Assembly: GCF_022678625.1 (NCBI RefSeq)
Contig: NZ_JALBYQ010000003.1
Coordinates: 124,001 to 188,000 of the forward strand
Reading direction: 5' to 3'
Length of the DNA stretch: 64,000 nucleotides
Source: Aliiroseovarius subalbicans
GTDB lineage: Bacteria; Pseudomonadota; Alphaproteobacteria; Rhodobacterales; Rhodobacteraceae
A program made the position numbers and the translations under genes. Positions 62,325 to 64,000 of this stretch are shown in pieces. The notes under the pieces were generated by a model, which saw only the letters and a list, made by a program, of their open reading frames with translations, made no database searches and was not told where the DNA came from. The first letter of the stretch is position 1. Every line of letters begins with the position of its first letter.

Positions 62325-64000
62325 TGGAAAAGACATCATTCAAAACTTGGCCTGAAAGTGCGGCGCGGCTGGTGGCCGTGGCTGCGGGACGCGACGCCGC
62401 GGACAGTGTGATCTGTGGCGGGCGTGTCGTGAACGTGCACACGCGAGAGGTGCTGGATGGCTGGCAAGTGGCCATCGCCGACGGGCGCTTTGCCTATGTC
62501 GGCCCGGACGCCAGCCACTGCATCGGACCGGAAACCGAGATCATCGAGGCCGACGGACAATACCTGATCCCCGGCCTGTGTGACGCGCATATGCATATCG
62601 AAAGCGGCATGTTGACCCCGGCAGAGTTCGCCCGGGCGGTCACGCCGCACGGCACCACCAGCATGTTCACCGACCCGCACGAGATCGCCAACGTGCTGGG
62701 GCTGGAAGGCGTGCGATTGATGCATGATGAGGCTCTGATGCAGCCCGTTTCCATCTTTACCCAGATGCCCAGCTGCGCGCCCAGCGCGCCGGGGTTGGAG
62801 ACGACCGGCTTTGAAATCACCCCCGAGGACGTGGCCGAAGCGATGACCTGGTCCGGCATCATCGGACTGGGGGAAATGATGAATTTCCCTGGCGTGATCA
62901 ACGCCGACCCCAAGTTGCTGGCGGAAATCGCCGCGACACAGAACGCGCGCAAGACCGTGGGTGGGCATTATGCCAGCCCCGACCTTGGCCCCGCCTTCCA
63001 TGCCTATGTCGCCGGGGGTCCGGCGGATGATCACGAAGGCACCTGCGAGGCCGACGCGGTGGCCCGCGTGCGTCAGGGCATGAAGTCGATGATGCGATTG
63101 GGCAGCGCCTGGTATGATGTGGAAACACAGATCAGCGCGGTCACCGAAAAGGGACTGGATCCGCGCGGGTTCATCCTGTGCACCGACGATTGCCATTCCG
63201 GCACCTTGGTGAATGACGGCCACATGAACCGCGTCGTGCGTCATGCGATCGACTGCGGCTGTGACCCGTTGATCGCGCTGCAAATGGCGACGATCAACAC
63301 CGCCTGCCACTTTGGGCTTGAGCGTGAGCTTGGACAGATCGCGCCCGGACGGCGGGCCGATGTGATCCTGACCGATGACCTGCGCACATTGCCCATCAAC
63401 CGGGTGATCGCGAAAGGCATGACCGTGGCCAAGGCCGGCAAGGTCACTGTCGACTTTCCGCATCTTTCCTGGCCCGACCATGCCCGCAACACGGTGCATC
63501 TGGGCAAGGATCTGGGCGCCGTAGACTTCGAAATCCACGCCCCCGAGGGCGCCAATTCCGTCACCGCCAAGGTGATCGGGGTGATCGAAAACCAGGCGCC
63601 GACCAAGGCGCTGACCGCCGATTTGGCCGTCATAGACACTGTTGTAGAAGGCGACGTGGCGCAGGATGTCTGCCAAATCGCACTGGTCGAACGCCACCGT
63701 GCGACCGGTGATGTGACAAACGGGTTTGTGTCCGGCTTCGGCTACAAAGGTCGAATGGCGATGGCCTCGACCGTTGCCCATGACAGCCACCACATGATCG
63801 TCGTCGGCACGTCACGTGAAGATATGGCGCTGGCGGCGAACCGGTTGGGCGAGGTCGGCGGCGGCGTCACCGTCTGGCAGGACGGGCGCGAACTGGCGCT
63901 GGTGGAGCTGCCCGTCGCCGGGTTGATGTCCGACGATCACGCAGAAACCGTCGCCGCCAAGGCGCAAAAGATGGTCGAGGCGATGGAGGCCTGTGGCTGC
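62324..64000 (+). CDS. ade: Adenine deaminase (cut by window end)
   Basis: Open for 559 codons from the ATG at 62324 to the edge of the window; by family length (about 570-600) little is missing. Motifs: CDAHMHIESGML (HxH metal site), DPHEIANVLG, the ILCTDDCHSGTL loop and ASTVAHDSHHMIVVG near the end. It deaminates adenine to hypoxanthine with two metals (Fe/Mn). No ribosome site is visible before the ATG, where an operator-like palindrome lies instead. Confidence 0.92.
   Translation, partial: MEKTSFKTWPESAARLVAVAAGRDAADSVICGGRVVNVHTREVLDGWQVAIADGRFAYVGPDASHCIGPETEIIEADGQYLIPGLCDAHMHIESGMLTPAEFARAVTPHGTTSMFTDPHEIANVLGLEGVRLMHDEALMQPVSIFTQMPSCAPSAPGLETTGFEITPEDVAEAMTWSGIIGLGEMMNFPGVINADPKLLAEIAATQNARKTVGGHYASPDLGPAFHAYVAGGPADDHEGTCEADAVARVRQGMKSMMRLGSAWYDVETQISAVTEKGLDPRGFILCTDDCHSGTLVNDGHMNRVVRHAIDCGCDPLIALQMATINTACHFGLERELGQIAPGRRADVILTDDLRTLPINRVIAKGMTVAKAGKVTVDFPHLSWPDHARNTVHLGKDLGAVDFEIHAPEGANSVTAKVIGVIENQAPTKALTADLAVIDTVVEGDVAQDVCQIALVERHRATGDVTNGFVSGFGYKGRMAMASTVAHDSHHMIVVGTSREDMALAANRLGEVGGGVTVWQDGRELALVELPVAGLMSDDHAETVAAKAQKMVEAMEACGC

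Noticed and set aside
1-64000. CRISPR arrays, insertion sequences and rRNA genes
   Set aside because: No regularly spaced repeats, transposase genes or rRNA segments were found; the only mobile signature is the tRNA-Leu island.

Overview
The window is a 64 kb piece of a GC-rich alphaproteobacterial chromosome, most likely from the Rhodobacterales (marine Roseobacter-type group). The basis is the gene content and order: a petP/petR-like MarR plus response-regulator pair, gltD and gltB separated by a GFA-family gene, a histone-deacetylase-like gene followed by xseB-ispA-dxs, an NhaA antiporter with a thioredoxin-like N-terminus, and promoters of the type TAGCGT-N6-ATG with no leader. This is an inference; there is no rRNA in the window to confirm it.

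Layout. (1) 1-2556: end of a three-subunit molybdenum hydroxylase operon (Fe-S subunit end, large Mo subunit, MoaD/ThiS-like protein). (2) 2553-10598: a tight five-gene minus-strand operon for an N-methylated amine or cyclic amino acid (MttB-family methyltransferase, two flavin/Fe-S demethylase-type oxidoreductases, a proline-racemase-superfamily enzyme, a P5C-reductase-like protein), divergent from a TetR regulator with a double palindromic operator. (3) 10642-16043: NhaA fusion, PhnN plus a 2H phosphoesterase, and a tungstate ABC transporter. (4) 16222-25752: reductive pyrimidine catabolism (preT, preA, a carbamoyl-amino-acid hydrolase, dihydropyrimidinase) with a five-gene ABC uptake system and near-perfect RutR-type operator. 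(5) 26384-34501: a TIGR03032 gene, then a decayed genomic island bounded by a 19-bp repeat of the 3' end of tRNA-Leu(CAG), holding a DUF2306 membrane protein, a membrane-anchored AraC regulator, a LysR regulator, an atypical SDR, a broken FAD oxidoreductase and a broken tyrosine integrase. (6) 34502-54842: largely housekeeping genes: a complex I NDUFA9-like protein, UppP, glutamate synthase, MtgA, GST, QueG, IlvE, PetP/PetR, an HDAC-like deacetylase, XseB, IspA, Dxs, a small secreted peptide, an epimerase. (7) 54905-60493: methyltransferase and a carnitine-like acyl-CoA cluster (crotonase, ADP-forming CoA ligase, acyl-CoA dehydrogenase) with a divergent GlxA/CdhR-type regulator. (8) 60497-64000: a sterol-desaturase-family hydroxylase, a class II aldolase-like protein and adenine deaminase (cut by the window end).

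How they work together. Region 4 forms one logical pathway: uptake, reduction of uracil/thymine by PreTA, ring opening by HydA and carbamoyl hydrolysis, under probable RutR control. Region 2 looks like stepwise removal of N-methyl groups followed by racemase/dehydratase and imine-reductase steps, so a proline-betaine or hydroxyproline-betaine type substrate is the best guess; the corrinoid partner expected for an MttB protein is not in the window. Region 7 resembles carnitine/gamma-butyrobetaine CoA chemistry, so osmolyte (betaine) catabolism is a recurrent theme. The least explained pieces are the region 2 operon, the TTTAAA repeat hairpin inside the pyrimidine transporter operon, and the SDR with no catalytic Tyr/Lys in the island.
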